A stretch of 64,000 nucleotides of DNA, taken from NCBI GenBank assembly GCA_947044365.1, contig OX345639.1, forward strand, positions 4,258,444-4,322,443. The letters are read 5' to 3'. Position 1 is the first letter of the stretch. Each line of letters starts with the position of its first letter. Positions 23,165 through 44,769 of the stretch are shown in pieces. The DNA comes from Petrosia ficiformis. Lineage: Eukaryota; Porifera; Demospongiae; Haplosclerida; Petrosiidae. Position numbers and translations under genes: made by a program. Under the pieces are notes generated by a model that had not been told where the DNA came from, did no database searches, and saw nothing but the letters and a program-made list of their open reading frames with translations.

Positions 23165-24302
23165 ATGAATATTAATTTTAATACAAAGATGTCTTCTGAT
23201 AATAAATTAGTGATGTCTTGGTATGATAGTGCAAAAATACCAACTCTAAACCAACAAAATGTAATGGACTATTTCTCACAGAAGAGTAATCCATTTTATG
23301 ATAGAACTTGTAATAATGAGGTCATTAAAATGCAGAGAGCAGATCCCGCTCAACTTGTGTGAGTTAATATTATTCATAGTTTTAATTAATATTAATCATT
23401 ATCATCATGTCAGTAATATGACAGGTAATGAATATTCATTACTGTTAGTCCAAGAACCTATATTATATGTAATTAGAAAATTACATCGACAATCACCAGA
23501 AAAAGGTTAATTATAATTAGAAAATTAATTAATATACATAATTATTAACTTTACAGTAATCCCATTGGCTGATTACTATGTACTAGGGGGTGTGGTTTAT
23601 CAGTGTCCTGATCTTCAGTCAATAATTAATTCTAGATTGGTTAGTAATTTGTAATTAATTAACATGTTAATTAAATTATTATTGTTATATTAGTTATCAA
23701 CACTGCATTATACTCATCAAGCATTTGAGGAAGGTATGTATGTACATGTGAATATCACATGATATAATTATGACATCATACATAGCTCAATCATATGCTA
23801 GATATGATCCTAGTTGTGGATACTATTGGAAGTTTCCAGGAGACTCTGGTATGTTATATATATACTATATTATATTCACTTATGTGTATATTAACAGAGG
23901 AAGGCAAGCTCTCAGCAACCAGTCGTTCCAGACGACCTAAAGATGAACCTACAGATAACCAAAGAAAGAGAGTTGATGGTTTACTGGTGGATTTAATTAA
24001 ACATTTCCCACCTAAAGTCGTTCAACCAAAGGTAGTCCCAAAATATATATATATATATCATTTGATAATATATTATGTATATTATGCAGGAAGGAGCTAG
24101 ACCTATTGGTGAGTAAAGAATGATCTATTAATTGCTCATCTACATTCGTATGTAATTAGGTGTAGGTGGAGCCTCTATACGGGGTATACCACAGGATAAA
24201 GATATACCTACCTCATCATCTGGTGTTAAAAGACTGGGACCTATTTCATCTGATGATAATAAACCACCCGATACAAAGAGAAAAAAACCTGTGCCTGTAT
24301 AA
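23165..24302 (+). CDS. MED6: Mediator complex subunit 6
   Basis: Head-module subunit of Mediator, which links activators to RNA polymerase II in the nucleus. The strongly conserved N-terminal domain is obvious: [85 protein letters not shown], then [20 protein letters not shown] and the family motif [18 protein letters not shown]. The C-terminus is a short Lys/Arg/Pro tail ending KKPVPV (TAA 24300-24302). At least seven short introns. The ATG at 23165 is the first; a second in-frame Met nine codons later ([11 protein letters not shown]) is an alternative start. Divergent from asparaginase copy B at 43 bp. Confidence 0.96.
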
Positions 24303-24386
24303 ATATCAAGAACGAGTCCAAATGTAATTTCATAATATATTCATAAAATCATCAAATGAAGATAGAGTACATTTGTGGTAATATAA

Positions 24387-25510
<1,124 letters not shown>

Positions 25511-25580
25511 CTTAATTAAAAATGTATGACGCAAGATGACGTTTAGGCCTAGTTGGCGGGAAATTAGCTAGGAATATCAC

Positions 25581-28500
25581 ATGGGTATCAAAGGTCTTCT
25601 TCAGTTCCTTAGTGGGGCTCAAAGAGATGTCAATATTAGTTCTTTTAGAGGGCAGACAGCTGCAGTTGATGCATACTGTTGGTTACACAAAGGAGCTTAC
25701 TCATGTGCTATGCAACTTGTCATGAAAACTGAAAAATGTGAAAACCTGTTCGTGAGTTTCATTTAACTAGTGGAGTTTAATATTCTCTATTTTTTTCAGT
25801 CCATTCATCAGATACTGTATGAAGAGAATAAACTTGTTACGTCAACATGATATCACACCAATTGTTGTATTTGATGGTGCTAATCTACCGATGAAGAGAC
25901 ATACAGAAGAGGAAAGGAGAGAGTAAGTAAATGACTTGTTAATTATTAACAAATAATTATCTATCTATAGACGTCGTCAGTCGTACTTACAGAAAGGAAA
26001 GTCACTATTAAAAGATGGTAAACAATCTGAAGCTTTTGATTGTTTTCAAAAATGTGTTGATGTCTCTCCGGAAATGGCTCTAGCATTCATCAAGGAATTA
26101 AGAAATTATCAAATACAAGTAATAATTAACCATTATTATTAATAAATGACTCTATCATATATTACAGGTAATAGTTGCTCCATTTGAAGCTGATGCACAA
26201 CTTGCTTATCTCATGAAAGAAAGGATAGCGGATATTGTCATTACTGAAGATTCTGATCTTTTAACTTTTGGCTGTCAAAGGGTGTGTATTGTATGTGTAC
26301 TATGTATGTGTTATATGTATTATATTATGTGTATATGTAATAGTATATATATATGTAATATTCTATATGTAACAGTATGTATGTATGTAATAATGTATAT
26401 GTAATAGTATTATATATATGTAATATTTGTTAGGTACTTTATAAGATGAATGATAATGGTGATGGAAAACTTATTGAACTGGAGAATGTTGGGAAATCTA
26501 TAAAGTCTCTTATTGTAATGAGCCATTGTGATAATGGATAATTGGACATTATTACATTTCTTTATTATAGGGTTTTACCCCTGAATCATTCCGTCACATG
26601 TGTATATTATGTGGATGTGATTATCTTCCATCAATACATGGTATAGGACCAGGAAGAGCTTCTAAACTAATGAGAAAATTTAACAAGAATCCATATAATG
26701 TATGTAATGTATTATGACTGTACAATAGGAATGACACTATGACATAATGACTACACTATATTACACTGTATGACATAGTGACTACACTTATTACACTGTA
26801 TGACATAATGACTACACTATATTACACTGTATGACATAATGACTACACTATATTACACTGTATTGCATAATCACTACAGTATATTACACTGTATGACATA
26901 ATGACTACACTGTATGATATAATTACTACATTATATTACACTGTATGACTACACTTGATATTATAACATGATTTAATATGTTCATATGATTAATTGGTTA
27001 TCATACAGGTAATTAAGTCTCTGAAACGCGAAGGGAAAGGAAATGTTCCCCTGGGTTATGAAGAGGATTTCCGTAGAGCAGATGAGACATTCCTCTATCA
27101 ATTAGTATTTGATCCTCGAACACAAAAGCAAGTTCGATTGAACACACCCCCTCCTGAGTTGGATTTATCAAGATTAGAAAGTGTTGGTATGTATCCTCTT
27201 CAACCTATAAACCAATATATGAGTCCATTATCAGTACTATCATTAGTATAGTACTAGTAATAGTGCTAATAATAGTTAGTACTGTGTAATGTATGAGTTA
27301 TGTTACATTCAATAAACAGTTATTCTTAACATTATAATATTTAGTCAGAGTTCACCATCTAAACAAGTTGGTTTGGCTCGTGGTAATATTAATCCTTTAA
27401 CAATGGAAATAATGGATACTTATTCTCCATCAAAAGTAGTTATCTTTGTTTATAAACGTGTGATGTATATGAGTCTGTATTATAATTATGTTTATTATTC
27501 TCTCAGCCCTCGTCCTCATCTGTTCAGAAACCTCCTCATATCAAATCATCCTCTTGGTCTGGGTCAGTAATGGGTTGTGTTAATAAACCTTATCCAATTA
27601 AGAAACAAACTCAAATAACAGTATCAAAAAGTGCTAAGAAGAACTATAAACCTCCGAAAACATTAAGTGAGTGAAGTACTGGTGGATGGATGGATGGATG
27701 GATGGATGGATTGATGAATGAATGGATGGATAGATGGATAGATGGATAGATGGATAGATGAATGAACGAATGGATAGATGGATGGATGGATGATCAATGG
27801 ATGGATGGATAAATGATGATTTGTGGGCGTGGCATTAATAGATTCATCAGAAGATGATGATACAACTCATGATGAATTATTGATACTAATGTATGGAGGG
27901 GGGAAAGAGACAACAGCCCCTCAATTAAGTGATCTTGATGACATTCAAACTAGTCAAACCAGTATGACCAGCGGTAAACAACTTTCATCTCATAATAAAT
28001 TTGCTAATACTATTGTTAAATCCAGGTAATGTTACTAATGATATATTACTGTGTGATTATTATATTATACTACTAGATATTTCGGTATAAATCCCTTATC
28101 TTCTTCACCTGATAAGGCGAATGGAGTTTGTGGAACAGGTGATTCTTGTTCGGAAGCCATAGTTAAACTAGAAGAGCAGAAAGATGAGGAATGTGACAGT
28201 CAACATATATCATGTAACCATCTGAATGAGTCACATGATTATGAAACTGTGTCACATGACTATACAACTATATCAGGTGATATGAATGTTGGAGTTAGTT
28301 CATGTGACTCTGGTCTAGGAGAGAGTATTAGTCCAAGTTGCTCAAAGGAAACTTCTTTGTCAGTTGATGTAGTGAAAAAAAGATTAAATTTTGATTTTAG
28401 TTATAAAGGAAGGAATACAAAGAGAATTAAATTAGATGAATACTATGAGAATAATGATGAGGATGTGATAGAATCTCATGAGAAAGAAGACACGTCATAC

Positions 28501-29306
28501 ATATTGGATGATGTCCCCTCAACCTCTAGTATCATTAGTGATAATAATTATGATGATAGTATAGATTTAACAATTGATGAAGAACAAGATATTGTTTCCA
28601 TGCCAACAACAAAGATGACATCAAGTAAAAGAACACGTAGTACCAATGATAGTATAAGTAAGAAAGGAGGAACATCAATTAGAATAGGTAAGTACTACTA
28701 ACATGTTACTATTAATAGAATGATATTGATGACAACTTACGATTTATAATTAGTAATGCTATTAATAGTACCAAAGTGGTATTGTTACTATAAATAGTAA
28801 CATTGTCATTCTATTAATACTAACTTACTATTAATAGAATGGTTATAATGACAATGTACCTATTTATAGTTACAACACCACCTTAATAGGATGATTATGA
28901 TTATACTGTTACTATTAATAATTATAACACTGTTTCGTTACTATCATTACTTACAATGTTACTATTTATAATTACAGCACTACGATACTACTATTTTTAG
29001 TTACAATACTATTGTTATTAATAGAAGAGATACTATTAATAATTTTAATGTTAATTAATCACTATAGTTACTATAATTATGCATTCACTTGACATAATAC
29101 TATTAATAGTAACACAATTGAATTAGTTGTTACTATTTATAATCATACAGGTCTGTCAAAACCTTTCAAATCAACTTTCAAACATCCACGTTTAAGAAAT
29201 AGTGTTACTAATAGTATATCATCATATTTTAAGTAAGTGATATTATAATTATTGTTATGAAGTTCATGACATCTATTTCTCTCTCTATTTCAGAAGAGAT
29301 AAATAG
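25581..29306 (+). CDS. EXO1: Exonuclease 1 (5'-3' mismatch-repair/resection nuclease)
   Basis: Rad2/FEN1-family nuclease acting in mismatch repair, double-strand-break end resection and replication. It starts [12 protein letters not shown] (the N-terminal Gly after Met is required in this family). The XPG-N domain has [16 protein letters not shown] and [13 protein letters not shown]. The XPG-I domain has [20 protein letters not shown] and [16 protein letters not shown], with the metal-binding acidic residues all present, then the H2TH region [21 protein letters not shown] sequence and the EXO1-specific [23 protein letters not shown]. The long C-terminal half is acidic, Ser/Thr-rich and disordered, as in other EXO1 proteins. 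The last exon ends SISSYFKRDK (TAG 29304-29306). Introns at 26300-26430, 26700-27005, 27670-27838 and 28690-29150 hold tandem repeats. Confidence 0.96.
26702..26965. repeat. Minisatellite in an EXO1 intron
   Basis: About eight degenerate copies of a 27-36-bp unit, TGACATAATGACTACACTAT then ATTACACTGTA. Confidence 0.9.
27680..27815. repeat. (GGAT)n microsatellite in an EXO1 intron
   Basis: GGATGGATGGAT/TAGATGGA tetranucleotide tract between EXO1 exons. Confidence 0.95.
28700..29145. repeat. TACTATTAATAG-rich degenerate repeat in the last large EXO1 intron
   Basis: Recurrent TTACTATTAATAG/ACAATGTTACTATTTATAAT motifs over about 440 bp before the acceptor for the exon [14 protein letters not shown]. 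No gene seen. Confidence 0.8.
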
Positions 29307-30027
29307 AAACATAGACCTTTATTTAACTGGTAATGGATATTTTTAATTCTTAATATATTTTGTCAGTTACTGACACACACATAGATACATAGTCTTGTTT
29401 TAGCATCTTCACTCAATATCTTTAGAAACCGTTTCTTTTCACATATTGATATCTCCAGATTGAAGCTGGGTAACTCTCTGTATGTTTGGAGTTACTGCTC
29501 ATTGTAATACATCAGTTATTTGTATTAGTAGTTGTAGTAATAATGATGTTACAATTATACCTGTATATATGTGGAGAGTATCATAGTATTATTATTATAC
29601 TATGTACGTATACTGACCTCCAGATAAAAGTGCTATCTTTGAAAGTATTTCATGTTTGTTTGTTTGACATTTAACAAACCCTGATGAAGCAAAATAGAAT
29701 GCCAGCATATGAAGAAACTGTATGTTATAAATCACAAATTCATTTATAATTATTTGTGTGTGTGTGTGGTTGGTTACCATTATAGAAGGGTTGAATTTAA
29801 TTGATACAGTACTGTGTTTCATAACTAATCTCATCAGGTCTACAGTACTCAATAGAGCTAACGGAATAGATGAAATAAATGAAAAACATACATACAGTAG
29901 TGTATTATGTCTCATTGCCAACCAGCCCCACCTGTTTCTAAGATATCGTGCACGTGAACAGCCCACGCTTGTTATTAATAAGTTATTAATAAATTTTTAA
30001 CCCTTAACGTTTCAAAACAAACCAGAT
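29307..30027. other. Intergenic gap, EXO1 3' end to CABLES start
   Basis: About 720 bp with a small CCTGATGAAGCA-type unique stretch and a short (TG)n run at 29753-29768. The open frames on both strands have no recognisable similarity and overlap each other antisense, so they are not called as genes. It should contain the EXO1 3' UTR and the CABLES promoter. Confidence 0.6.
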
Positions 30028-31414
30028 ATGGCAGCTGTTTTTGACCCTGTGGAGGGTTTATCTCAAGAGAGCGAGTCCTCATCGCAACATAGAGGATACT
30101 CAAGTCTGGGTAGAAAATATAGGAAAGGTAAAATCATTAGTCATGGTTATAGTAAACGAGAGAGACAAGATGCAAGAAGAGAGGCTGCTAGAAACTTCCT
30201 TTTAGGAATACCTCTTGATAAAGGCAATAAGTCGTCATCAGGAAATGATAATACTGTTAATAATAATAATACTGAGGAAGTAGAATCTGTTATAAAGGAA
30301 CAAGTTAATAAAAGTGATGCAGGAGTACTCCTTTCTCCAAATACTTTTGGATCGACTGATATTCTTACATCATCTTCTGTCCATCCTTCACAACAAGTGA
30401 TAGTAACACAAAAAAATACAACAATGTCTTACTCACCAAGAAGAAGTAAAAGAAGAAAAGGATCTGGACTAAATAAGAAATTATCATATGGACAATTACT
30501 AATAGACAACTCAAATCATTCATTACATAATATAAGAACTTATACAATACATCCAGATAATAAAAGGTAAATAGTTAGTATTTTAATTTACATTATATAT
30601 ATTATATATAATGTTATATTTTGATATCACAGACTTGCATTTACACATAATGGTCATCCTATTATCTTATCTACTGTAATACCATATAAAAAACTTGACA
30701 AGCAACACAAGTAAGATATGAATTATTTCATTATATATTATAAGGTGATGATATAATCATTATTTAGATCTGAGATAAGTTCATCAGGTATTCGTATCAG
30801 GAGTAACAGTATTAGTACCCAAATAGAACTTGATGGTATTGATTTGAGTGATACAACACAAGTTAGCTATCGTGTGTGTGAATATAAAGTTTTTTATTAT
30901 AATTATAGGAAATATCTCTTGGAATGCATGGACTATTAGATCCCATATGGATAAATCCAGTAGATGGCACTGACTCTGGGGCCTTTGTCTCTCCAATTCC
31001 TGCAAGGTGTTAAACTTGTTTATAATATTTAATACATAATTATTATAATGTTTTATTAGACAAGTCAGTGTGAGACGAACATCTGCATTACTAGTTCATC
31101 AAACATCGTTTAGAGAGAGTATGACCCCACCTCCTGAAACTATGACAACTAAACTATATCCTTGGTTGTTTTTTCGTGAGAACCATACTCCTCATCATGT
31201 AATAACTAATTATCATCCTGATTGTCTGGATAATCGTGAATATTTTCTTGGACGTCATGTGACTACTCTAAATTTGTCTGGTTATCGTGTGTCTTGGTTA
31301 AAATATGCACGAGAATCAGAAATGAAGAAAGAGATTAATAGACAATTCATTGATATGTTTCCTCATGTCAAAATTACACTCACTAAATTAAGAAGGTATG
31401 AAGAGATATAATAA

Positions 31415-31449
<35 letters not shown>

Positions 31450-32321
31450 TTAAAAATTTAATTATTATAGTATTAAAAAAGAAATGATAGCCATAGGATC
31501 TGAGGTACATACATATTACATATATATAATTATAATAAAAATTAATTATAATGTTTTACATAATGTGTCTATTCCAGTGTGGACTCGATCCAGTTCCACT
31601 GGCACATTCCCATGTTTATTTTGAGAAACTAGTAATGATGGTAAGTAAATTCAATTTATATGACTATATCATTAGTTATAATTATAGGGAAAAGTTAACA
31701 AGTCATCACGTAAGTTTCTAGCTGGTGCTTGTTTATTACTAGCAACAAAGTTTGCTAGCGATGCTAAAAGATTTGATATCAAAAACCTGATTGAGGTATG
31801 AAATGTAGAATAATTATTAATTACTATAGGGGTATTCATCATTAATATAGTGGTAATTATTAATATTTACTATAGGGGTATGTATTCATCCTTGATTATT
31901 ACTATAGGGTAATTAATATTAATTACTATAGGAGTATCCATCATTATTAATTAATATAGGGGTAATCATTATTAATTACTATAGGGGTATCCATCATTAA
32001 TTATTACTATAGGGTAATTAATATTAATTACTTATAGGGGTATCCATCATTATTGATCATTATTACAGTAATCATAATGTAAGGATAAAGGCAATCATTA
32101 TAAATTCTGACATGAATAGTGTTCCAAATTCTGGTTCATTTTAGCTAACTACCTACCTTCATTGTACTTTTCAGGAGATCACAGATAAGTTCAGAATATC
32201 ATTAAAAGAGCTCCTATCCTACGAGTTTCCAACACTTGTAGCACTTCAGTTTTCATTATTAACACCAGTAGATCAAGTTAGAATACATTATGATAGAATT
32301 AAACATTATGATATTCAATAA
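30028..32321 (+). CDS. CABLES1/2: CDK5 and ABL1 enzyme substrate (CABLES) family protein
   Basis: Cyclin-box-containing adaptor that links cyclin-dependent kinases to ABL-type tyrosine kinases. The N-terminus (MAAVFDPVEGLSQESESSSQ) leads to the conserved basic segment RERQDARREAARNFLLGIPL-DKG. The middle is Ser/Asn-rich and disordered, with a Lys/Arg patch (PRRSKRRKGSGLNKK). The C-terminal region has TMTTKLYPWLFFRENHTPHH, CLDNREYFLGRHVTTLNLSG and the divergent cyclin box SHVYFEKLVMMGKVNKSSRK, FLAGACLLLATKFASDAKRF, ISLKELLSYEFPTLVALQFS. Stop TAA at 32319-32321; those bases lie inside AATAAA, so the stop overlaps a poly(A) signal. It ends 22 bp from the convergent SRD5A stop. CABLES1 versus CABLES2 cannot be separated, since the duplication is expected to be vertebrate-specific. 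Confidence 0.88.
31800..32060. repeat. Tandem repeat in the last CABLES intron
   Basis: Several copies of a roughly 35-60-bp unit around TTAATTACTATAGGGGTATC-CATCATTATT. The intron is 32 bp to 370 bp longer than its neighbours because of it. Confidence 0.85.
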
Positions 32322-32343
32322 AAAAAATACATTTTAGATTTTA

Positions 32344-33362
32344 CTATATTATAAATGGTATGAAAGCTTTTCTTGTCTTTGGGTAATCTTCAAATTTTGT
32401 CTTGTAATATCTGTGTATTGAAAGTAAATTATAATATCACATGACTGTCACATGTTAATTGTCTCACTTGTGATGTTGAATTGCTCTTACACCCACAAAA
32501 GATGTGGTAAGTACAGCAAATGCGACTGCAGATATTGAACTACAGGCCAATGCATATCCACTCCACTCTAAACATTCTCCAAAAAAATTAGCACCAGAAA
32601 CGTACTCAAACATTCCACCTGAGATAATTATGAATATATGTTTCTAAAACCAATTGGTTTTAGATTTAAAATACCAATTTCTGTCAGACTAATACTATAG
32701 TAACACACTAACCAAACCTTTTGGAATCTTGTATCCTGTTTCTCCAGGTTTACGAAGATTTCTCAATATACTATCTGAGTGTATATTAATAGCCATTCCA
32801 ACCAGAAACAATGTATGACCTAATATGAACTGAGGTGACCAAAACCAACTCATATCATATTGATGAAAATGGGTCAGTGTTCTTCCTTGTAGGTAGCCAT
32901 TAGTTGAACAGAATGTAAAAGCTGCTAATAGAGTAGGTGACGGGGTAGGCTTCCCTCCTTGGATACAAAGAGAGAAAATAAATGTCCTACATACGAAATG
33001 ATAGCAATTATGTTGCCACTGATAAAGTGTCCAGTAATTTCATACCTTTGAATATAATGCATTAAGAACATTCCTAGTAATACCATATTAGGATTGACCT
33101 CTCCATTGATTTGGTCACCTCCTATATGGAATAGACAGAACAAAGGTATAACGACACTGGGTAGTTCCTGTATGAACCATGCTGCCTTGGCATTAACACT
33201 ACAGATCTTCATATTATCTGCATATCGTCCATAGAGTGAAACCTGATTTCCAATCAGATATCCAATCACAATCATGATAGCAATTATGAATATAGCATAG
33301 TTCATATATTGTATGATATTCCAATCACCACCTTCATGAAAGTAAGTTAGAATTGCCTCCAT
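32344..33362 (-). CDS. SRD5A1: 3-oxo-5-alpha-steroid 4-dehydrogenase (SRD5A1/2-like)
   Basis: ER membrane NADPH-dependent steroid 5-alpha-reductase family. The first exon (ATG 33360-33362, MEAILTYFHEGGDWNIIQYM) encodes two membrane helices and the family motif GRYADNMKICSVNAKAAWFI-QELPS. The join YIQR/TFIFSLCIQGGKPTP is in frame. Later exons give FTFCSTNGYLQGRTLTHF, VGMAINIHSDSILRNLRKPG, ETGYKIPKGG and NFFGECLEWSGYALA, which contain the conserved NADPH and substrate residues of the family. The C-terminus FEDYPKTRKAFIPFII matches the vertebrate ending (TAG 32344-32346). Substrates in a sponge need not be androgens; other 3-oxo-delta4 sterols are likelier. It lies 41 bp downstream of the carrier gene on the same strand. 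Confidence 0.92.
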
Positions 33363-33403
33363 GAGAGTGGGAGTGGTTAGTAACTTAGTATTAAAAATAA
33401 TTA

Positions 33404-34526
33404 TTATAAAACAGAATGGTGATTATCATTTTTAAACATTCTTAGAATTAAAGTTACAGTACAAAATGTAACAGCATTAACAGGGAATGCTCTAACTAGT
33501 GTTGTATTTAGACCAACAAAAAATACTCTCCATCCTTCATTTTGATAACTCTTCCTGAAACAGTCTATCATTCCACGATATTGAGGTTCACTATCAATAC
33601 CATCGGTTTGAAGACGAGACTTTATCACATCAAGAGGGTAACAACTGCCCCAGGTAGCCACACCAGCTATACCGCCTGATATTGCTAATATATGAGGTCC
33701 TAAATTGTTCAAACCATTTCCCCCAGCAAACTGTTGACAAAGTAACTCGTAGCTCATAAAATAAGCTGCATAACCAATAACATCCCTACATAGAGTCACA
33801 GTCATTCCTTTTCCCAAACCTTTTACTCCTTTCATCTTGTAAATATCTACAATCGTTTCTAAAGGACCTTTGAGGGTTTTACAAGATGGTATATTGTGTC
33901 TATGCAAAATGTGTGAGTAATACATTTCTCCAATGCCTTGTACTTGCATTCTCAATTTAACAAGTTCTGTTACACAGGAAATAGGAGTCTGAACAAGAGC
34001 AGTAGACATGCTAGCTAAACATAATGAACTGAGTTTAACTAGTCCACCTTCTGGCTGTATTAATGACATAGAATATCCATAAGCTCCAAATACTACTGCA
34101 TTTAACATTCCTGCACCTATCACTGGAGAAACAAGACCTTTATATAGACCTCTCACCTAAAGGATTATAGAGCAATAGTTATAATCTAGCTATAATATAT
34201 ACTCACTCCCTCTGTCTTGCAAATGTCCATAAAACTGTGCATTGGAGAAGTATATCTAATCGTTCTTCCACTCACTCCTTGTGTTTGTAATCGAATCTAA
34301 TATTGCTTTAGTAATTATTGCTAAAATAATTGTTTTGTGTACCTTCACTGTATCTAATGGGTGTCCCACGATAATACCAATGGCACCTGTGTACATATAA
34401 AAATAAAGTGTCTAATTTTAATATTGGTAATATTAATATTATCCTGTTCATTAGAGTGATAATATTATACATGGTCAGTGTATATTTCTACACACCTCCA
34501 ATCCATCCAGCAATAGAATGCTCCAT
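33404..34526 (-). CDS. Mitochondrial carrier, SLC25A45/47/48 group
   Basis: Inner-membrane solute carrier with three repeats. The first small exon (ATG 34524-34526, MEHSIAGWIGG) joins to AIGIIVGHPLDTVK, then IRLQTQGVSGRTIRYTSPMH, then RGLYKGLVSPVIGAGMLNAV. Carrier signatures P-x-D/E-x-x-K/R are seen in repeat 1 (HPLDTVK) and repeat 3 (YPLDVIKSRLQ). Repeat 2 has a changed form (PISCVTELVKLRMQVQG). The sequence AGWIGGA.GIIVGHPLDTVK and the ending FFVGLNTTLVRAFPVNAVTF resemble the SLC25A45/A48 branch, some of whose members carry methylated or quaternary amines such as choline. The substrate cannot be fixed from sequence. It is flanked on the same strand by the JmjC gene (76 bp upstream) and SRD5A (41 bp downstream). 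Confidence 0.9.
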
Positions 34527-34602
34527 TTTGTTTTTGTCATCAATTATTTTGTCATCTGAAAAAATTTTGATTGCAAAAATTTCAAAAATATATGCATTAT
34601 AA

Positions 34603-36174
34603 TTAAAAGTATTGAATACAGGTATCATAATATTTCAAAAATAGTCCAATATTTCTCAATTCAACAATATTAAAACTCAAGTACTCTAGATAATTACCAA
34701 ACCATACTTCCCATGTATCTTGAGGTAGTTTGTTAATAAGTGTCGTTACACTTGATAAATATTTCTCAATGTCTATCTCAGCCAATTTCTGTGCTACCCC
34801 TTGATAAAATAATCCAGGCAATTGGTCTATCTCACACAATATACTCTTACGTTGGGCATTTCTTTTACTACTGAAGGAATTTTCCATCACTCCAGTTTCC
34901 ATTAATCTTTTATATCTTGTAGACCAAAGCCTGTACACAAGATATCTATCAGGTGACATCATATGATTTAACGGGTCCTTATCAGGTGATGTCAAATCAT
35001 TCATTACATGGCTGTCAGGTGATACACATTTATTTGTTGTACAAACTGATTGAACTAACTTATAAAACACAACAGATGATCCTATTGCTTTCAGATGCTC
35101 ACCATGCCAGTCAATATCATTAAATGGTATATTAATATTAAATACTTGTTCCATTATGTTAGTCTGCTTGGTATCAGTCCATACATTAACAGATATACTA
35201 ACATCCAATGCTTCAACATGATGAAACCACAATGGTGGCATGTATAACAAGTCACCTGGCTCCAATATCACCACATACGACTCCAATTTCTGAACTAAAG
35301 GAAATAATTTCACATCCTCTGTATTAGAAAGGTTGACCTGAGCTTGTGCATGACTTGGATGTAGATAAGGAAAAGGGTATAAACCAGTAAAGCTTCCTGG
35401 ATCAAACATTGTAAATTTTTTTCTACCGTAAAGCTGTGCGTAAAAGTTATGATATCCATCAAAATGACAATGAGCTATAACATGAGGCTGACCCATCCAT
35501 ATATTAATAGATGATCGAAAAGGATTAGGAGAGAGAAGTTCATTAATGGGTTTAACATGAGAAATGGCCCAGTCTCCAAGTTCATCTATACCACCAGTAT
35601 AATAATGATATCTACCTGATATCGGATATTGTATGCGATTAAAAAACTCTGTACTTGAAAGAGTAACATTGGTTTTATAATTATTAACACGTCTAGAAAC
35701 CTCAGATAAAGGTTTTGTAGTATCGTAATATGGTCCAAACCATTTATTATTATTCTCATAGATACCAGAGAGAGTATCAAATTTTGTTTCTAAATATTTC
35801 GGAGTCCACAGTTTAAAAGCATTCCATTTATTGATGACAGAATTTTTTATTACAACAGGTTTGTGTCTATTAATACAATCTGTAGCAAATGGTGAGTTAA
35901 TTGAAGGAAGATTAATGATATCAACAGGCTTAATAGTTACATATTCTATTGGTTCTTTCTCACGTATCAACACATACCAAATGATCCCAGTACAGATACA
36001 ACTGAAGATGAAAGCAATTATTAAAGTAGAATAAAGCATTATACGAGCCTTAGTGTCTTCATCATATGACTGTTTTGATGGGAGAGATAATTTAGGAGAC
36101 TCTTGTCTATTCTTCCTCTTTCTCTTTCTTGGTGGCATTTCTTGTGTGAGGTAACTCCACCTTATATAAACCAC
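34603..36174 (-). CDS. Membrane-anchored JmjC/cupin-8 dioxygenase-like protein
   Basis: Intronless, up to 523 residues. The likelier start is the second Met (MPPRKRKRKNRQESPK), which gives a basic cytosolic tail; one strong membrane helix follows at about residues 47-68 (MLYSTLIIAFIFSCICTGIIW-type), so the topology is type II with the enzyme domain in the lumen or outside. The JmjC/cupin-8 domain has NIWMGQPHVIAHCHFDGYHN, where HFD supplies the iron ligands His and Asp, then YAQLYGRKKFTMFDPG with the Lys expected to bind 2-oxoglutarate, and the distal ligand in YMPPLWFHHVEALD. The iron site is therefore complete. It is related to the FIH/HSPBAP1/JMJD-type hydroxylases, but I cannot assign an orthologue. 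The C-terminal 170 residues are helical and unassigned. Its start is 24 bp (60 bp from the second Met) from the divergent NVL start. Confidence 0.85.
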   Translation of the reverse strand: MVYIRWSYLTQEMPPRKRKRKNRQESPKLSLPSKQSYDEDTKARIMLYSTLIIAFIFSCICTGIIWYVLIREKEPIEYVTIKPVDIINLPSINSPFATDCINRHKPVVIKNSVINKWNAFKLWTPKYLETKFDTLSGIYENNNKWFGPYYDTTKPLSEVSRRVNNYKTNVTLSSTEFFNRIQYPISGRYHYYTGGIDELGDWAISHVKPINELLSPNPFRSSINIWMGQPHVIAHCHFDGYHNFYAQLYGRKKFTMFDPGSFTGLYPFPYLHPSHAQAQVNLSNTEDVKLFPLVQKLESYVVILEPGDLLYMPPLWFHHVEALDVSISVNVWTDTKQTNIMEQVFNINIPFNDIDWHGEHLKAIGSSVVFYKLVQSVCTTNKCVSPDSHVMNDLTSPDKDPLNHMMSPDRYLVYRLWSTRYKRLMETGVMENSFSSKRNAQRKSILCEIDQLPGLFYQGVAQKLAEIDIEKYLSSVTTLINKLPQDTWEVWFGNYLEYLSFNIVELRNIGLFLKYYDTCIQYF

Positions 36175-36198
36175 GTGTAAATTAATTATATAATAATA

Positions 36199-44769
<8,571 letters not shown>

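Noticed and set aside
29595..29966. 123-residue minus-strand frame between EXO1 and CABLES
   Set aside because: No recognisable similarity, overlapped by an equally plausible plus-strand frame, and includes low-complexity sequence.
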